Positions 45,750 to 54,300 are shown, counted from the stretch's first letter. The stretch is 64,000 bases of DNA from Paraburkholderia hospita (GCF_002902965.1 NZ_CP026106.1:2232001-2296000); one strand, 5' to 3'. Notes: generated by a model from the letters alone, not told the origin. Made by a program: numbers and translations.

Positions 45750-46179
45750 GAGCATCGTCTCCGCATTTCTAGTGTTTTCGATGCAAGCGGCGCGATTCGT
45801 GATCGCGCTGCCCGCATCCGCCTTGCTGTTCTCTTCTACCCGGCGCTGGGGACTTTCGACAGACCTGCGTAGTTAACCATTCAAACAGGTTTCAGTCTTT
45901 ACATTTTTATTCCAGCGGCCTGCGGATTTTCCCCAATGCGTTGCGCTTAAAAACGGTCATTGCACGCGTTAACCCTTAAAACGGAACGCATCTGGGAGAA
46001 CCCATCGTAAGAGCGCACAGGGGATTGGGAATAATTAAAGAAACTTATCGAATGCATTCGCGATCGTTTATGGATGCAATGGCACGGGGCGCGCAGAGAA
46101 GCTCGCCGGTTGGCAATGAGGGAAGATGCGGACATCCGGGAACGGATGTCCGCGGTAGATCAGAGAGAAGCGACTGCCT
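45750..46179. other. Intergenic region upstream of the antiporter gene
   Basis: About 430 bases with no supported gene. It is A+T-rich at 45870-46080 and holds a 12-base palindrome CGAATGCATTCG at 46049-46060. No TGATATAC-type site is seen here, unlike the other oxalate promoters. Confidence 0.5.
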
Positions 46180-46899
46180 TCAATCGAGAAAGTCGCAATT
46201 TGCCTCGATGAAGGCGGCGAGGTCGAGCGAGTGCTGGCGCACCAGACGCTCGGCGAGTTCGGTATCGCGCTTTTCCAGTGCCTCGATGATGCGCAGATGA
46301 TCGACGATCGAACGCGACGCGCGGTCGCTTTGCGAAATCGTCATGCGACGGATCGCGCGCACGTGGATAAAGATGTTCTTGATCGTGTCGAGGATGATCT
46401 GCGACTTCGACAACTCGACGATGGCCTGATGGAACGCAATGTTCGCATCCGAGTACTCGGCGATATGTTCGGCCGGCGTCGAATCGCGGAACTGGTCGAA
46501 CATGTGACGCAGCCGCGCGATTTCTTCGTCCGTTGCGTGCAGCGTGGCGAGACGCGCGGCCATGCTTTCCAGCGCGGCCCACATCTGGATCATCTCGACG
46601 ATCTCGCGCTTGCTCTTGCGCACGATGTAGATGCCCCGGCGTGGGATCGTGCGTACGAAGCCTTCCTGTTCGAGCAGCGTCATCGCCTCGCGCACTGGCG
46701 TACGGCTCACGCCCAGCGATTCGCTCAGCGCGCGGTCGTCGAGGCGTATTTCGTCGCGCGACGCATAGATATCGGCATCGGCGATTGCCGCGCGCAGCAT
46801 CGCGTATGCGCGATCACGCAGACTGGCGCTCGTCCCGATAGGTTGCAGTGACAGGGTGAACGGCGTAGCCGCTGGCTGACTGTCAAGTTCTGACGACAT
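46180..46899 (-). CDS. GntR-family (FadR/FCD type) transcriptional regulator, copy 2
   Basis: 239 residues, the same length as the regulator at 42823 and alike along its whole length (for example SLGVSRTPVREAMTLLEQEGF, IILDTIKNIF, HVRAIRRMTI and the shared ending ANCDFLD/AHCDFLD). The winged helix and FCD domain are complete. The two genes flank the oxalate antiporter and a small gene, which suggests duplication of the regulator with the island, or two regulators sensing different ligands through the same DNA motif. A matching site lies 118 bases upstream. Confidence 0.92.
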   Translation of the reverse strand: MSSELDSQPAATPFTLSLQPIGTSASLRDRAYAMLRAAIADADIYASRDEIRLDDRALSESLGVSRTPVREAMTLLEQEGFVRTIPRRGIYIVRKSKREIVEMIQMWAALESMAARLATLHATDEEIARLRHMFDQFRDSTPAEHIAEYSDANIAFHQAIVELSKSQIILDTIKNIFIHVRAIRRMTISQSDRASRSIVDHLRIIEALEKRDTELAERLVRQHSLDLAAFIEANCDFLD

Positions 46900-47016
46900 G
46901 CATCGCCTCTGATCCGGTCGGTGCGAATGAGCACCGTAGTTGGCTCGAGCGGCGCACTGCGCCGCTCCCGTACCCGCGCCCGTCTACTGCCCTCATCGTC
47001 ACGCGGACTGTGAACG

Positions 47017-47030
47017 TATTTAGTATATCA
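47017..47030. promoter_or_regulatory. Predicted GntR operator upstream of regulator copy 2
   Basis: The minus strand reads TGATATACTAAATA, sharing TGATATAC with the other sites and diverging after that. It lies 118 bases before the start codon. Confidence 0.45.
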
Positions 47031-47125
47031 GCGCGTGAGGTATTGTCGATGAAAGCCGCATCGGTGCTGGCTGCGCAGCTTCGCCACGCGCGTCGCGCAG
47101 TGTAGCGTGTGCCCGGCAAAAGAGC

Positions 47126-47425
47126 CTAAGGATTAGGAACTGTCGATGCGGCGCTCGTCGCGGCTGCCGTCAAAGCCTCGGGCGCCGAGGACGCTTCGCG
47201 CGGCGCTTCATGCGCAATCGTGCCGCATTGCAGCTGGCCGGCGTCGCTGGATTCGAGCTCGGCGGCGTTCAGGTTTGCGCAGGCGGCTTCGACGATCGTG
47301 CCGATGTCGTGCCGGTTGCGCTCACGCGCGGCGTGCTTCATTTCGCTCTGGAGCCAGCCGCTGAAACTGACGACGGCGAACACGGCAACGGTGAGCAGTA
47401 CGGACTCGGTCTTGGACAAACGCAT
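47126..47425 (-). CDS. Small membrane-anchored hypothetical protein
   Basis: 99 residues from MRLSKTESVLLTVAVFAVVSF at 47425; a GTG at 47461 would add MSGCPSCKALSK, and neither start has a clear ribosome site. One hydrophobic helix (about residues 8-25) is followed by a mostly polar, alanine-rich region with two cysteines, ending in a low-complexity tail (EALTAAATSAASTVPNP). This suggests an inner-membrane protein with its bulk in the periplasm. No domain recognised. Confidence 0.5.
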   Translation of the reverse strand: MRLSKTESVLLTVAVFAVVSFSGWLQSEMKHAARERNRHDIGTIVEAACANLNAAELESSDAGQLQCGTIAHEAPREASSAPEALTAAATSAASTVPNP

Positions 47426-47461
47426 CTTGGATAGGGCTTTGCAGGAGGGACAGCCAGACAC

Positions 47462-48070
47462 GTTATCGGCAGCGGCGCGGAAAGCTTGAATGGTTTGAGC
47501 GGCTCGAGTGAATCAGCAGGCGCGATAGAAGCCGTCGAACCCGGCGATGGATGCATCGACGGCGAGCAATCGAGCGATTCAGCATTGGAGAAATCGCCCG
47601 CATTTGAATAGGAAAAGCATCCAGAAGTCGCAAGCAATGAGCGCGGCGGCACAAGCTCGCGGGTGAGAAAGAACCGCCAGGCCCAGTCCGCCGGCTCAAC
47701 CGCATTTGTCAAACCGTCGATATAAATCCAGCATACAGCATGGTTAACGTCGAATTCGCGACCGAGTCGAAAGCGGATATAGAAATTCGTGTAATGCCGC
47801 TGCGCCTGCTCGTGCAGCATGCCCGACATAGCGGCAACGTTCGGCAAATCGCCATTGCAGTTCGAAAATTGCCCGGCTATATCGGATCACGCATTGCCCT
47901 TCATGCAAATTGTGTTGAGCCAATCGTCTTGGTGTTAGCTGAATTGATCCACTAGCCTGTCGCCTGCTTCAAGCTTCAATACCGCGAACATTACTCCCGG
48001 CTTTCGCATTCAATTCGAAAAGCCGCAATATGCAATACGGATTTTGCCAATCCAATCAATGGAGACCGCC
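47462..48070. other. Gene-poor stretch before the metallophosphatase gene
   Basis: About 600 bases of somewhat lower GC. Frames are open on both strands (minus 47463-47847 and plus 47740-47955), but neither has a ribosome site or recognisable sequence, and they overlap each other. The last 60 bases hold the leader of the gene at 48071, with GGAGACC as ribosome site. Confidence 0.45.
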
Positions 48071-49417
48071 ATGGCCGTCGAACCCGAGAGCTTCCGCGAT
48101 CAATTCGTCTCGCTGTTCCAGTCAGCCGTCGATCAGGTCGTGCGCAGTACGACGCCTTCCACGACGCTCGCCTCGCGGCCTGGAGCGAACAACGCGCTCG
48201 TCAATGCGGCAGCGACGATTGCGTCGCTGAAGTCGCAAGGCGAATCGGCCTTGCCCGACGTCGCACCGGACGAAGTCGCGCAGGACGCCTGGACCTGCGC
48301 GAAGATGGGCTTCGCGCTGATGGAAGCCCGCGCCCGCGGCGACGCGGCCGGCGCCGACAGCATCGAGAACGACCTGCGGTTCAACGTCTGCGATCCGGCG
48401 TGGATCAAGGTCATCGAGAGCTACATGCAGTACTTCGGCCCGGACGGCAAGCGCGCGTCGATTCCTTACCGGCGCGCGGCCGCGATCGGCCCAGTGACGG
48501 TTCCACTGAAAGCAGGCGCAACAGTCGCGCTGATCGCCGACTGGGGCACCGGGACGGACGTCGCTGTGGATCTGCTGAAGCAGGCCGCGCTGCAAAACCC
48601 CGACGTCGTGATTCATCTCGGCGACATCTACTATTCGGGCACCCCGCAGGAATGCGATGCGAACTTCAGGAACATCGTCGACAGCGTGCTTTCGCGCAGC
48701 ACGAAGGACGTGCCCGTCTACACGCTTTCGGGCAACCACGACATGTACTCGGGCGGCGCCGGCTATTACGGGCTGATCGACACGCTCAACGATCACGCGC
48801 GCCTTCAGCCTGCCAGCTTCTTCTGCCTGCGCAACGACGACTGGCAGTTCATCGCGCTGGACACAGGGCTGCACGACTACAACCCGTTCGACGGAACGGA
48901 AGTCCTCACGTTTATCGAGCAGGACGAAGAGGACTGGATCGTCGAGCGCATCGCCGAATTCAGCGGCAAGACGATCCTGCTGTCGCATCACCAGCTGTTT
49001 TCCGCGCTGTCGCAGATTGGACCGTTGCAGACGGGCGGCAAGCTCGTCGCGCACAACCCGAAGCTGCTCGCGAGCTTCCAGCGTTTCGCACAAGCCGCGA
49101 AGCAACCGGTTAGCGCATGGTTCTGGGGCCACGAGCACAACCTGAGCATCTATCAGCCGTACCTCGGATTGAACCGCGGACGCTGCATCGGCCATGGCGC
49201 GGTGCCCGTGATCGTCGACGGACCGGAGAACGCGCCGGACACACGTATCGTCAATCCGCCCGCGCTGCAGAACGTGCTGCTGAAAGAGGCGGACAAGATC
49301 TATATGCACGGCTTCACGATCATCCGGCTCGGGCAAGGCGCGCAGAGTGGGCAGGCGTCGGCGGAGTACTACGAAAGCAGCGACGGCACGACGCCCATGT
49401 TCACGGAAACGCTCTAG
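48071..49417 (+). CDS. Calcineurin-like metallophosphatase with an unassigned N-terminal region
   Basis: 448 residues from MAVEPESFRD at 48071. Residues from about 155 to 400 form a metallophosphatase: LIADWGTG (first metal motif, tryptophan where many have histidine), GDIYYSG, GNHDMYSG, SHHQLF and WGHEH. The first 140 residues are helical and unlike known domains, with DEVAQDAWTCAKMGFALMEARARGD. No signal peptide, so it acts in the cytoplasm. Substrate unknown. It ends 16 bases before the convergent DUF1428 gene. Confidence 0.87.
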   Translation: MAVEPESFRDQFVSLFQSAVDQVVRSTTPSTTLASRPGANNALVNAAATIASLKSQGESALPDVAPDEVAQDAWTCAKMGFALMEARARGDAAGADSIENDLRFNVCDPAWIKVIESYMQYFGPDGKRASIPYRRAAAIGPVTVPLKAGATVALIADWGTGTDVAVDLLKQAALQNPDVVIHLGDIYYSGTPQECDANFRNIVDSVLSRSTKDVPVYTLSGNHDMYSGGAGYYGLIDTLNDHARLQPASFFCLRNDDWQFIALDTGLHDYNPFDGTEVLTFIEQDEEDWIVERIAEFSGKTILLSHHQLFSALSQIGPLQTGGKLVAHNPKLLASFQRFAQAAKQPVSAWFWGHEHNLSIYQPYLGLNRGRCIGHGAVPVIVDGPENAPDTRIVNPPALQNVLLKEADKIYMHGFTIIRLGQGAQSGQASAEYYESSDGTTPMFTETL

Positions 49418-49433
49418 CGCCCGCTGAACGCCG

Positions 49434-49787
49434 TCACACGTCGACGATCACTTCGAAGCCGCCGTAGATCAGCCGCTTGCCGTCGAACGGCATCGTCATC
49501 ACATCCGGTTGAAGACGCGGATCGGCCATCACCTTGCTCATGCCTTCGTCGCGCTTCGCGCGCGAAGGCCAGACGACCCACGAGAATACGACTACTTCGT
49601 CCGGCTCGCGCTTGACGGCCAGCGGGAACGACGTGAGCTTGCCTTCAGGCACGTCGTCACCCCAGCATTCGACGACGTTCAGCGCGCCGTACTCCTTGAA
49701 CACGCCCGCCGCCGTCTCGGCGTGCTTGCGGTAAACCTCGCGATTCTCGGCCTTCACTGCCACCACGAATCCATCCACGTAGTTCAT
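49434..49787 (-). CDS. DUF1428 family protein
   Basis: 117 residues starting MNYVDGFVVAVKAENREVYR behind AGGAGG. The pattern VECWGDDVPEGKLTSFPLAVK and VVFSWVVWPSRAKRD and the final FGGF-like RLIYGGFEVIVDV are typical of DUF1428, a dimeric alpha/beta-barrel family with no established function. It is monocistronic by position. Confidence 0.9.
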   Translation of the reverse strand: MNYVDGFVVAVKAENREVYRKHAETAAGVFKEYGALNVVECWGDDVPEGKLTSFPLAVKREPDEVVVFSWVVWPSRAKRDEGMSKVMADPRLQPDVMTMPFDGKRLIYGGFEVIVDV

Positions 49788-49978
49788 TGCCGCCTCCTGT
49801 GCAAAGTCGTCAGATGCCGGGCATAAAAAGCACCGCTGCCCGGTTCTACACAGACGACGATCGACGCGACAGCAAATCGACAGCTTCGCGAAGATTTTCC
49901 TGTCCGAATGCGCGGCGGGCATGCACCGTATGCCGCGCCAATGTCATAATCCGCGCAGCATCTACACACGTTTTCAAC

Positions 49979-50365
49979 ATGGCGAGCCGGTTCCATCGGA
50001 AGATTGGCTGCATTCTCGGATTGCTTGCGATCCTGATGGCGGCGCTCGCACCTACCGTCTCGCAGGCCATTGCGGCGAGCCGCGGCGCGTACGATCCCGC
50101 CGCCGCGCTCTGCTCCGCCCAAACGGCCAGTCCCGCCGACACCCAAGAGGACGACACCGGCAATACGCACACGCTCGCCTCGCACTGGCACGCGTGCGGC
50201 TATTGCAGCCTGCTCGCGCATATTCCCGTGCTGCCCGCGTCGCCGTCGACGTTCGCGCTGACGGTCGCCGCGATCACGCAGCGCGTGGCGGTTCGGTTCG
50301 AAAGCGTCGCGCTCGTCACACCGTTCGAAAGCGCGCAGCCGCGCGCGCCGCCCGTGCATCTCTGA
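49979..50365 (+). CDS. DUF2946 protein
   Basis: 128 residues starting MASRFHRKIGCILGLLAILM, with an N-terminal membrane helix or signal segment. The central LASHWHACGYCSLLAHIP (about residues 67-84) holds clustered histidines and a C-x-x-C, able to bind a metal, and is characteristic of the family. DUF2946 genes often sit with copper or TonB-receptor genes, and here the next genes encode an outer-membrane protein and a CopC homologue in the same direction. The role is unknown. Confidence 0.82.
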   Translation: MASRFHRKIGCILGLLAILMAALAPTVSQAIAASRGAYDPAAALCSAQTASPADTQEDDTGNTHTLASHWHACGYCSLLAHIPVLPASPSTFALTVAAITQRVAVRFESVALVTPFESAQPRAPPVHL

Positions 50366-50478
50366 GTCGAACCCGCGTACCCGCAACGCCGTCACGGCGT
50401 TGCTGTTTTCGCGCATGCCGCGTTGCCGCTTTCCGGCGCGTACGCGGCCGGCGCGCGCTCTCACTCAGGATCACCTAC

Positions 50479-51360
50479 ATGAATACCCGACACGCCAGGC
50501 GCGGCACGCTGCCGTTCGCCGGCTGCATCCTTGCAGCCCTGCTCGTTCCGTCCATTTCTCATGCGCACGCCATTGCAGGCGACCGCGTCTTCCCCGCCAC
50601 GATGGCCGTCGACGATCCGGGCGTCAGCGACGAACTCAATCTGGAATATGGCCACCAGCGCGTGCGCGGCGACGATGGCGACCAGAGCGTCAACAGCTTC
50701 AGCTTCGAATACGACAAGCTGATTACGCCGCGCCTCGCGGTGTCGATCGGAGGCGCCTATGTCGGGCAGAACAATCCGACCGCGCATGGCTTCGACAACT
50801 TCAGCGTCGGGCTCAAGTACCTGCTGTATGTGAACGAGGCGCACGAGTTCATGACGTCGGTCGGTGTGGACGCGGACCTGGGCGGCACGGGCAGCCACGC
50901 GATCGGCGAGAGCTTCTCGACCATCTCGCCGACGATCTTCGCCGGCAAGGGCTTCGGCGACCTGCCCGATTCGCTCGCGTATCTGCGCCCCATCGCGATC
51001 ACAGGCGAAGCAGGACCCGCGTTGACGACGGGCGCGGGCCAGCCGAACGCGTTCAACTACGGCGTGACCGTGCAATACAGCCTGCCCTATTTGCAGCAGC
51101 ACGTGCGCGACGTCGGCTTGCCGCAGCCGCTTGCGAACCTGATACCGATCGTTGAAATTCCGCTGTCGCGCAGCCAGGGGCAAACCACGGGCACGATCAA
51201 CCCCGGCGTCATCTGGATCAACCGTTATGGGCAATTCGGCATCGAGGCGCAAATCCCCGTGAATCACGCAAGCGGTTCGCATGTCGGCGTGCTGGTGCAG
51301 GCGCATCTGTTCTTCGACGACATCGCGCCCACGACCATCGGCAAACCGCTTTTCCCGTAA
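50479..51360 (+). CDS. Outer-membrane beta-barrel protein of a copper-type cluster
   Basis: 293 residues with a signal peptide (MNTRHARRGTLPFAGCILAA, cleavage near SHAHA). The mature protein alternates hydrophobic and polar residues in barrel fashion (LNLEYGHQRVRGDDGDQSVNSFSFEYDKL, FDNFSVGLKYLLY) but lacks a terminal phenylalanine, ending GKPLFP. It looks like a small transporter or outer-membrane protein of unknown specificity. The CopC gene starts 13 bases after its stop, so the two are co-translated. Confidence 0.75.
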   Translation: MNTRHARRGTLPFAGCILAALLVPSISHAHAIAGDRVFPATMAVDDPGVSDELNLEYGHQRVRGDDGDQSVNSFSFEYDKLITPRLAVSIGGAYVGQNNPTAHGFDNFSVGLKYLLYVNEAHEFMTSVGVDADLGGTGSHAIGESFSTISPTIFAGKGFGDLPDSLAYLRPIAITGEAGPALTTGAGQPNAFNYGVTVQYSLPYLQQHVRDVGLPQPLANLIPIVEIPLSRSQGQTTGTINPGVIWINRYGQFGIEAQIPVNHASGSHVGVLVQAHLFFDDIAPTTIGKPLFP

Positions 51361-51373
51361 CGAGGACACCATC

Positions 51374-51733
51374 ATGAACACGACACGACTCGTGGCGGCG
51401 CTCGCGCTGTCACTCATGCTGACGCCGCTCGCGGCGCTGGCCCATGTGTTTCCGCAGAAGCAGGAGCCCGGCGCGGGCGCGACCGTCGAAGCGCCTGCCA
51501 GGGTGACCATCACCTTCGATGGCCCGCTCGAGCCCGCCTTCAGTTCCTTGACCGTCACGGATGCGGCGGGCAAGCAGGTGAGCACCGCGAAATCGGCGGT
51601 CGATGCGCAGCAGCCGAGCGTCGCGTCCGTCGCGCTGCCCGCGCTGGCCGCAGGGAAATACACGGTGCATTGGGTCGCGGTGGCATCGGACGGTCATCGC
51701 ACGCACGGCGACTACTCGTTCAATGTGAAGTGA
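51374..51733 (+). CDS. CopC-domain copper-resistance protein
   Basis: 119 residues with a signal peptide ending LAALA, then HVFPQKQEPGAG. The mature N-terminal histidine, the beta-sandwich pattern (VTITFDGPLEPAFSSLTV) and the C-terminal histidine-rich WVAVASDGHRTHGDYSFNV match the Cu(II)-binding CopC/YobA fold. It would carry copper in the periplasm. It is shorter than fused CopCD proteins and no CopD membrane partner is nearby, unless the DUF2946 or outer-membrane gene plays that part. Confidence 0.88.
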   Translation: MNTTRLVAALALSLMLTPLAALAHVFPQKQEPGAGATVEAPARVTITFDGPLEPAFSSLTVTDAAGKQVSTAKSAVDAQQPSVASVALPALAAGKYTVHWVAVASDGHRTHGDYSFNVK

Positions 51734-51971
51734 CGCGTGCAGTAACAGCGGGTGCCGAACCCCACGTCCGCTCTGCTGCATCGCGATTAAAAATGTCGTA
51801 AAAAATGGGCCGAATGCGCGACGCGCGGCGTCATGGAACTGGACATGACGCCGCGTTGCACGAGGCCGTGCTACTGTCGCAAACAGCCGTTGCAAACGAC
51901 CATTGAAACAACGATTGCAAGCGGCTGGCCTGCACGTCGCTTTGACCGTTCAACCCCGCTATGGAGTGTGC

Positions 51972-53441
51972 GTGAACAATCCGCTGATTTTTGGCTTTGC
52001 GCTCGTCGCAGTCGATGTCGTGATCTGGCGTTGCACCACACCCAAAAACGAAGTGGCGCGGCTGCTGGTGCGCCTGTGCATTTACGCGGCGTTCAGCGCG
52101 CTGCTATTCGGCTCGGGCCTGAGTCCGTTCTCGCAAGCGCCCTACGAGGACTCGAAGCCGTTGCACGTGCTTGGCCAGGTGCTGGAAATCATCTGGTGGC
52201 TGATGGGTGCGCGCTTGCTGAGCCTGGCGCTCGACACGCTGCTGTTGCCGCAGACCTGGCGCCGTCAACGGCTCTTCTCCGACGTGTTCGGCGCGGTGGT
52301 GTTTCTCGCGGCGGTCGTCGCGGCGCTCGGCTTCGTGCTCGAGCTGCCGGTGCGCGGGCTGGTGGCGACATCGGGCGCGCTTGCCATCGTGCTTGGCCTC
52401 GCGATCCAGAGCACGCTCAGCGACGTGTTCGCCGGCATCGTGATCAACACGACCGAGCCGTATCACATCGGCAACTGGGTGATCATCGACGGCGTCGAGG
52501 GCAAGGTGCTGGAGATGAACTGGCGCGCGACGCATCTGCTGACCTCGCAAGGCAATATCGTGATCGTGCCGAATGCTGTCGCGGCGAAGGCGAAGATCAC
52601 GAACAACAGCCGCCCGTCGGCGCTGCACGGCGTGACCCTGATGCTGGAAATCACGCCCGAAGCACGCCCGAGCGTGGTGCTGGCTGCGCTCGAACGTGCG
52701 CTGGCGGGCGTGCGGGCGGTGATCGCCGATCCGGCGCCGTATGCGATCGTGAAGCGGACCAGCATCATGTCCGTCACGTACGAGGCGACTGCGTATGTCG
52801 ACGACATGGGCAAGAAACTCGCCGTCACGAATGAGCTTTTTGACTTGTGTTACCGGCAGCTGCAGGCGGCGGGTGTCGAGTTGAAGCCGCTCGGGGTTGG
52901 GTATTCGCCTTCTTCGCCTTCGCTGGCGCAGCAGACCGATCCGCGCGTTGCGCTGCTGAGGCGCGTGGAGATATTCGCCGCGTTGACGGCGGAGGAGTTG
53001 CAGCGTCTCGCGCCTATGCTTTCACGTCGCTCGTATGAGCGCGGCGATACGGTGGTCACGCCGGACAAGGTGCTCGGCCATTTGACCATTGTCGATTCGG
53101 GTGTGCTTTCTGTTGTGGCTGAAGATGCGTCTGGGCCTGTCGAAGTGACTCGTCTTGGTCCTGGTGATGCGTTGGGCGAATTCGGTCTGCTGGCAGGCAT
53201 GCCGGCGCGTGTGACGATCTCGGCGCTTACGTCGGCGACTGTTTATCAGTTGAAGAAGGAGGACTTGACGCCGCTGCTCAAGGATAAGCCCGATGTCGCC
53301 AGGGAGATGTGTCAGATGCTGTCGCGGAGGCAGGATACGTTGGGTAAGCTCGGGACGCCGACGCCTGTTGCTCAGTCGGAGCAGTCGATTTTTCAATGGC
53401 TGCTGGATGGGATGAAGAAGTTGCATGATCTGACGTTTTGA
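51972..53441 (+). CDS. MscS-family channel with C-terminal cyclic-nucleotide-binding domain
   Basis: 489 residues from the GTG at 51972, with TGGAG five bases upstream; the open frame begins at 51903 without such a site. Four hydrophobic helices (to about residue 155) lead to the MscS pore and beta domain (GLAIQSTLSDVFAGIVINTTEPYHIGNWVIIDGVEGKVLE). Residues from about 340 on form a cNMP-binding domain (FAALTAEELQRLAPMLSRRSYERGDTVV, then LGPGDALGEFGLLAG). It belongs to the bacterial cyclic-nucleotide-gated group of MscS-like channels. The last 600 bases are G/T-rich in third positions, next to inverted-repeat element D. Confidence 0.9.
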   Translation: MNNPLIFGFALVAVDVVIWRCTTPKNEVARLLVRLCIYAAFSALLFGSGLSPFSQAPYEDSKPLHVLGQVLEIIWWLMGARLLSLALDTLLLPQTWRRQRLFSDVFGAVVFLAAVVAALGFVLELPVRGLVATSGALAIVLGLAIQSTLSDVFAGIVINTTEPYHIGNWVIIDGVEGKVLEMNWRATHLLTSQGNIVIVPNAVAAKAKITNNSRPSALHGVTLMLEITPEARPSVVLAALERALAGVRAVIADPAPYAIVKRTSIMSVTYEATAYVDDMGKKLAVTNELFDLCYRQLQAAGVELKPLGVGYSPSSPSLAQQTDPRVALLRRVEIFAALTAEELQRLAPMLSRRSYERGDTVVTPDKVLGHLTIVDSGVLSVVAEDASGPVEVTRLGPGDALGEFGLLAGMPARVTISALTSATVYQLKKEDLTPLLKDKPDVAREMCQMLSRRQDTLGKLGTPTPVAQSEQSIFQWLLDGMKKLHDLTF

Positions 53442-53443
53442 GG

Positions 53444-54279
53444 TTTTTTTGTCTGCGACGCTGGATGGTGGTTTGGGCTTTGTGCTGGCATCCGTGTTTG
53501 CGTTTTCTCGGCGCGGGCGGGTTTGGTGTGCCGGTCTTTTCGCTGGCATCCGCGTTTTGTTAGCGTGCTTCAAGCGTCGCCCCTGTGCGGGGCGGCACCT
53601 ACTTTTCTTTGCCGCCGCAAAGAAAAGTAGGCAAAAGAAAGCGGCTCACACCGCCAGCTCGTGCTCTTGTCCACGGGCCCCCAACGGCCCCACGCTTCAC
53701 ACGGCAACATCTTTGTTTGCGTGCGTTGCCAACGCTTCGAATGAGCGCCTCACCCGCTTCGAATACCCGTGCACGGGCAGGCGGCAGCGAATGGTTTGCG
53801 CCGCCCAGGTGGCAAACTGTGTGTAGGTTGTCGCGTCGTATAACCTTGCGCTCTTACAGGGTGGAACGCGTGCGCTATCGGTCCGGAGTGAGGCATGTGA
53901 GGCACTATGGCCTACACACAGTTTGCCACCTGGGCGGCGGTGGACTATCTGGCACGGCAGACTGTAATGCAGGTGCGTGAAGTAGGTGAGACGCACAGCA
54001 AGAGCGCTGGCAACGAACATCAGTCACGTGATTGCCGTGTGAAGCGTAAGACCCTTTGGGGGCCCTCAGGCAGGGAGAAATGTTGGCGGTGTGAGCCGCT
54101 TTCTTTTGCCTACTTTTCTTTGCGGCGGCAAAGAAAAGTAGGTGCCGCCCCGCACAGGGGCGACGCTTGAAGCACGAAGGCATAGCGCGGATGCCAGCGA
54201 AAAGGCTAGAACAACCAAACCGGATGCCAGCACAAAGCACAAAACCCAAACCACCAACCAGCGTCGCAGACAAAAAAAA
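53444..54279. repeat. Large inverted-repeat element, copy D (subtype 1)
   Basis: Bounded by TTTTTTTGTCTGCGACGCTGG (15-base boundary at 53450-53464) and its complement with an A run (54258-54272), so 823 bases between the boundaries. It begins right after the MscS stop codon and ends just before the leader of the ABC ATPase gene. Hairpins lie at 53598-53631 and 54109-54142; the core-proximal perfect 28-base repeat is 53800-53827 with 53911-53938, around an 83-base core. Two GCTGGCATCCG(C/T)G boxes stand on the left (53484, 53542), one complete and one partial on the right. It shares the GCCGCCCAGGTGG arm end with copy A. Confidence 0.88.
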
Positions 54280-54300
54280 GCAAACACCTTAAGGACCCAA

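Noticed and set aside
47338..47847. A minus-strand frame of 169 residues and an overlapping plus-strand frame at 47740
   Set aside because: The first half looks slightly protein-like (LGREFDVNHAVCWIYIDG) but there is no ribosome site, the second half is low-complexity shadow of the small membrane-protein gene, and no family is recognised.
15679..53820. A minus-strand reading frame across the element core, open in copies A, C and D (LCVG...SLRTDSAR...YTQFA)
   Set aside because: The frame is broken in copy B by a one-base insertion in the core (GGG for GG), has no ribosome site or fixed start, and continues into the arms where translation simply mirrors the hairpins. A synonymous-rate test over many copies would settle it.
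15345..54170. Open frames giving [27 protein letters not shown] and similar small proteins
   Set aside because: They are read from the hairpins and tandem units of the inverted-repeat elements on both strands and recur wherever the repeat occurs, so they are artefacts of the repeat.
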